A stretch of DNA of 43,462 bases from Gemmatimonadota bacterium (GTDB lineage: Bacteria; Gemmatimonadota; Gemmatimonadetes; Longimicrobiales; Gaopeijiaceae): positions 1-43,462 of the forward strand of contig JAJDXM010000071.1 in assembly GCA_022823225.1 (NCBI GenBank), given 5' to 3'. The position numbers were made by a program, and so were the translations under genes. The notes under the pieces are model-generated. The model did no database searches. It was given only the letters and a program-made list of their open reading frames with translations, and was not told where the DNA came from. Below, in pieces: positions 42,978 to 43,462 of the stretch (position 1 is its first letter; each line of letters opens with the position of its first letter).

Positions 42978-43462
42978 ATGATGGCACGCACGAAACGAAG
43001 TCGGCGCTCCTACGGCGCCGGCGAATGGGGCCGGAACCGGGTCAGGGTGTTCCCGGATCCGAAAACCGGCATCTACCAGATCGAGTGGCGCGAGAACGGG
43101 CGCAGGCTCACGAGATCGCTGAAACACCGCGATTGGACGAGGGCGAAGAGGCAGGCGGACGAGGTTGCCGCCGGCTTGGCGGTCCACGAACCCGCCGGCA
43201 AGGCGGAAGCCGAGCCCGAGCCGCTCAGTCTGGGACGGCTTTTTGAAATCTACGGTGAGGAGGTGACGCCCACCAAGGCGTATACGTCCCGCATGCACGA
43301 CCGGGCGGCTACGACGATGTTCCTCGACTTCCTTGGGCCGAACCGAGGACCCGGGACGCTGTCGCAGAGGGACTGGGATCGGTTCATACGGGCGCGGCGA
43401 GCGGGCAGAATCGGTCCGAGCGGCCAGCCCGTGTCCGACCAGACCATCCACGGGGACCTCAC
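42978..43462 (+). CDS. Tyrosine recombinase, N-terminal part, cut by the right edge
   Basis: An open frame of at least 161 codons runs off the right edge. After a basic start (MMARTKRSRRSYGAGEWG) comes an Arm-type beta segment (NRVRVFPDPKTGIYQIEWR, GRRLTRSLKHRDWTRAKRQA). A core-binding helical domain (LSLGRLFEIYGEEVTPTKA, TTMFLDFLGPNRGP, LSQRDWDRFIRARRAG, VSDQTIHGDL) follows. This is the N-terminal layout of an island integrase. GAGGAA lies about six bases before ATG 42978; ATG 42888, overlapping the relaxase stop (TGATG), would add 30 residues and is an alternative. Co-transcription with the mob genes links integration/excision and transfer. The catalytic half is outside the window. Confidence 0.83.
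   Translation, partial: MMARTKRSRRSYGAGEWGRNRVRVFPDPKTGIYQIEWRENGRRLTRSLKHRDWTRAKRQADEVAAGLAVHEPAGKAEAEPEPLSLGRLFEIYGEEVTPTKAYTSRMHDRAATTMFLDFLGPNRGPGTLSQRDWDRFIRARRAGRIGPSGQPVSDQTIHGDL

Larger units (their letters stand above)
27601..43462. mobile_element. Probable integrative mobilizable element inserted at tRNA-Val, right end outside the window
   Basis: Everything from the 3' end of tRNA-Val rightwards looks like one acquired block. It has a recombinase remnant facing the tRNA, a TIR two-gene module, a type I restriction-modification operon with extra genes, an orphan membrane protein, a ColE1-type mobilization module and a second recombinase at the right edge. No conjugation (type IV secretion) genes are seen, so transfer would need a helper. 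The right attachment site, expected to be a repeat of the tRNA 3' end, is not in the window. Boundaries are inferred, and the block could be two nested insertions. Confidence 0.6.

Overview
The window is high-GC bacterial DNA. A SusD-less periplasmic and outer-membrane protein style, DUF5916 barrels, M14 and M24 exported peptidases, Ig/CARDB lipoproteins and GTG/TTG starts with weak Shine-Dalgarno signals together suggest a Gemmatimonadota-like chromosome, possibly the sponge-associated Palauibacter type. That is an inference from gene style, not from a marker gene.

Layout, left to right. (1) 1-4.7 kb, a scarred accessory patch: the N-terminus of a tyrosine recombinase runs off the left edge. 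It is followed by a giant leucine-rich-repeat gene that has lost its 5' end and whose 3' end runs antisense into a MazF-type toxin/antitoxin pair. (2) 4.7-11.6 kb, chromosomal core: a DUF5916 outer-membrane protein, then a SAM-I riboswitch in front of a tightly overlapping operon (MetX-like acyltransferase, Cys/Met PLP enzyme, ACT-less aspartokinase, archaeal/fungal-type aspartate-semialdehyde dehydrogenase). This operon feeds aspartate and homoserine into methionine. (3) 11.9-22.9 kb: a YwaF-like membrane protein, then five related secreted lipoprotein genes built from Ig/Big, CARDB, PPC and M8 (leishmanolysin-like) metalloprotease modules. Two have intact zinc motifs, one has lost HE of HExxH, one is a pseudogene (stop plus two frameshifts), and one is only the N-terminal Ig half. 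(4) 22.9-27.3 kb: a minus-strand operon of a c-type cytochrome, an M14 carboxypeptidase and an M24 aminopeptidase, with a divergent DUF805 membrane protein.

(5) From tRNA-Val(UAC) at 27.53 kb to the right edge lies what looks like an integrative mobilizable element carrying defence cargo. It starts with the C-terminal remnant of a tyrosine recombinase next to the tRNA. Next come a two-gene TIR (ThsB-like) plus small membrane protein module, a type I restriction-modification operon (hsdM, hsdS, hsdR) with a DUF4062/ATPase/winged-helix gene embedded between hsdS and hsdR, and a YgjP-like metalloprotease gene at its end. A seven-TM orphan membrane protein follows. The element then carries a ColE1-style mobilization module (mobC, MbeA-type relaxase, nested mbeB, mbeD) and the N-terminal part of a second tyrosine recombinase cut by the right edge.

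Strongest candidates for new biology: the TIR plus RipA-like membrane pair inside the island; the ATPase-containing hsd operon; the ColE1-type nested mob/int cassette in a non-proteobacterial-looking genome; and the modular M8 lipoprotein array with a pseudoenzyme. All functional assignments come from reading motifs and remembered family signatures; no database search was run.
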